A stretch of 5,464 bases of DNA from an uncultured Clostridia bacterium (GTDB lineage: Bacteria; Bacillota; Clostridia; Oscillospirales; Acutalibacteraceae). This document shows, one piece after another, positions 4,636 through 5,464 of this stretch (within the stretch, counting starts at the first letter, position 1; each line of letters opens with the position of its first letter). The DNA lies in assembly GCA_945926705.1 (NCBI GenBank), contig CAMEMA010000077.1:1-5464 (forward strand), given 5' to 3'. Made by a program: the position numbers and the translations under genes. Below the pieces are notes generated by a model, which was given only the letters and a program-made list of their open reading frames with translations, was not told where the DNA came from and made no database searches.

Positions 4636-5464
4636 TTATATCGTGCTATTGTAATTAAGAACTTTTACAGCTCCGCTGAATATTTTAGAAAATCCCAAAG
4701 TCATGCTTACAGCAGCTTTTTCAAGTTGTTTTTCGATAACTTTATCGTATTCTACGGTTACTTCTCCTGATTGAATCATTTGCAATGCAAAGTTTTTATC
4801 GATTCCAAGAATTTTTTGAGAATCAACTTTACTGCTGACAATAAGTTTTGCTCCCAACGGAGTTACCAAGTGCCCTGTTCCATGGAAAGCAAGTCCTGCT
4901 TGGGCGTCTTGCATGTTGGAAAGACCCAATATATCTTTTACTGTGTCTGAGTTTGCAATCATGACATTTGGTTGATATGGAGAAAGTTTTGCCCAAAGTT
5001 TAAGAAGGTCAGCATAAGTTAAAGTACCTAAAGTGGAGGCATTTTCGATTGCGTCAGTTTCTGTATCACTGGGGAGAAGAGTTGTTACGGCATCTTCTAA
5101 TTGTTCGCAAGCAAGGTCCATACCTATTTGTTTAAATATTATTGCAACTATATCCAAATTTTGGAATCGCAATGCTTCATATGTAGAAGAAAAAAGTCTT
5201 CCGTATTTTTTCAATTTTATAAGAGAGTCGTTTGTGGCAACGTTTACTGCTCTTATTAATTTACCTTCTCCTCCCATTGTGGTTTCGTTGTAAGTTTCCG
5301 TAGATGAAGAAATCGTTCTATAGTCGATTCCGTCAATAAATGTATGAGCAGCTGTTATGGAAGGCAGAATATCGCAGGCTGAGAGCCCTTTTTTGATAGC
5401 TCTTGAAATAAATTCCGGGAAAAGAACAGCAGAATCCGGAGCACTGAAAAATTTTTCAACTTTG
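4636..5464 (-). CDS. Phage major capsid protein, HK97 fold (N-terminus outside window)
   Basis: This is the shell subunit of a tailed phage. The frame is open from the window edge (first full codon at 5463) to TAA at 4636, giving 275 visible residues; an internal ATG at 5277 is not the real start because phage-capsid-like sequence continues upstream of it. Visible parts: FFSAPDSAVLFPEFISRAI near the start, IDGIDYRTI, KYGRLFSSTYEALRFQNLD (the long spine-helix region), QIGMDLACEQLEDAVTTLL, then an axial-domain-like stretch with PNVMIANSDTVKDILGL and PLGAKLIVSSKVD, and the C-terminal EKAAVSMTLGFSKIFSGAV. These match, from memory, the HK97-type capsids of clostridial prophages, many of which are about 290-320 residues, so only a short N-terminus is probably missing. 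No stop or frameshift interrupts it. The following genes, connector and head closure, support the call. Confidence 0.85.
   Translation of the reverse strand, partial: KVEKFFSAPDSAVLFPEFISRAIKKGLSACDILPSITAAHTFIDGIDYRTISSSTETYNETTMGGEGKLIRAVNVATNDSLIKLKKYGRLFSSTYEALRFQNLDIVAIIFKQIGMDLACEQLEDAVTTLLPSDTETDAIENASTLGTLTYADLLKLWAKLSPYQPNVMIANSDTVKDILGLSNMQDAQAGLAFHGTGHLVTPLGAKLIVSSKVDSQKILGIDKNFALQMIQSGEVTVEYDKVIEKQLEKAAVSMTLGFSKIFSGAVKVLNYNSTI

Larger units (their letters stand above)
3374..5464 (-). mobile_element. Prophage remnant: partial head-morphogenesis block, extends beyond window
   Basis: Four consecutive minus-strand genes are phage-like: a HK97-fold major capsid protein, a head-tail connector, a head-closure-like protein and a probable tail chaperone. 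The first three follow the standard order of tailed-phage head genes. The block then skips the neck, tail-terminator and tail-tube genes and stops before the tape measure, ending about 50 bases before the rimP promoter. No integrase, attachment-site repeat or tRNA is visible on this side. Terminase, portal and protease genes would be expected beyond base 5464. All four reading frames are intact, so loss appears to be by deletion of whole genes rather than by point decay. Confidence 0.7.

Noticed and set aside
5033..5293. Plus-strand 86-codon frame antisense to the capsid gene
   Set aside because: The capsid frame is continuous across this region and matches a known family; the plus-strand frame has no recognisable features.
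4636..5464. Encapsulin instead of phage capsid
   Set aside because: Encapsulins share the HK97 fold, but connector and head-closure-like genes directly follow, which fits a phage head and not an encapsulin cargo operon.

Overview
The window reads as an AT-rich Bacillota chromosome segment, and every supported gene lies on the minus strand. The gene string rimP-nusA-ylxR-ylxQ-infB is the classic Gram-positive transcription/translation operon. The opening of IF-2 (KYKLHEVAKDL, then KKHMTALNEEELN) resembles, from memory, Clostridia of the Ruminococcaceae/Oscillospirales type. That taxon call is inference; no search was run.

Reading in the direction of transcription (high to low coordinates), the right-hand part (5464 to 3374) is phage-derived. 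It holds a major capsid protein whose N-terminus is cut by the window edge, a small head-tail connector with a probable TTG start, a small head-closure-like protein, and, after a 94-base gap with a terminator-like hairpin, a probable tail-assembly-chaperone-like protein. The neck, tail-terminator and tail-tube genes expected between closure protein and chaperone are absent. The tape-measure and later tail genes expected after the chaperone are also absent. The block therefore looks like an internally deleted prophage remnant abutting an essential operon, although a reduced phage-derived element is possible.

The central gap (3373 to 3225) is very AT-rich. It carries a good SigA-type promoter (TTGACT, 17 bases, TAAAAT), and then a leader of about 64 nt containing a GC-rich hairpin followed by a U-rich tract, a candidate attenuator, just upstream of the rimP Shine-Dalgarno.

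The left-hand part (3224 to 1) is the housekeeping operon: rimP (30S maturation), nusA (elongation factor), ylxR/rnpM (RNase P modulator family), ylxQ (L7Ae-type RNA-binding protein) and infB (IF-2, running off the window after the first GTPase motifs). The genes are separated by 12 to 15 bases or overlap by a few bases, so they are almost certainly co-transcribed and partly translationally coupled.

No tRNA, rRNA, CRISPR array, insertion sequence or gene-free stretch longer than about 150 bases was seen. The most unusual content is the shrunken phage morphogenesis block, its junctions, and the regulatory hairpins. No clearly new biochemical system is visible.
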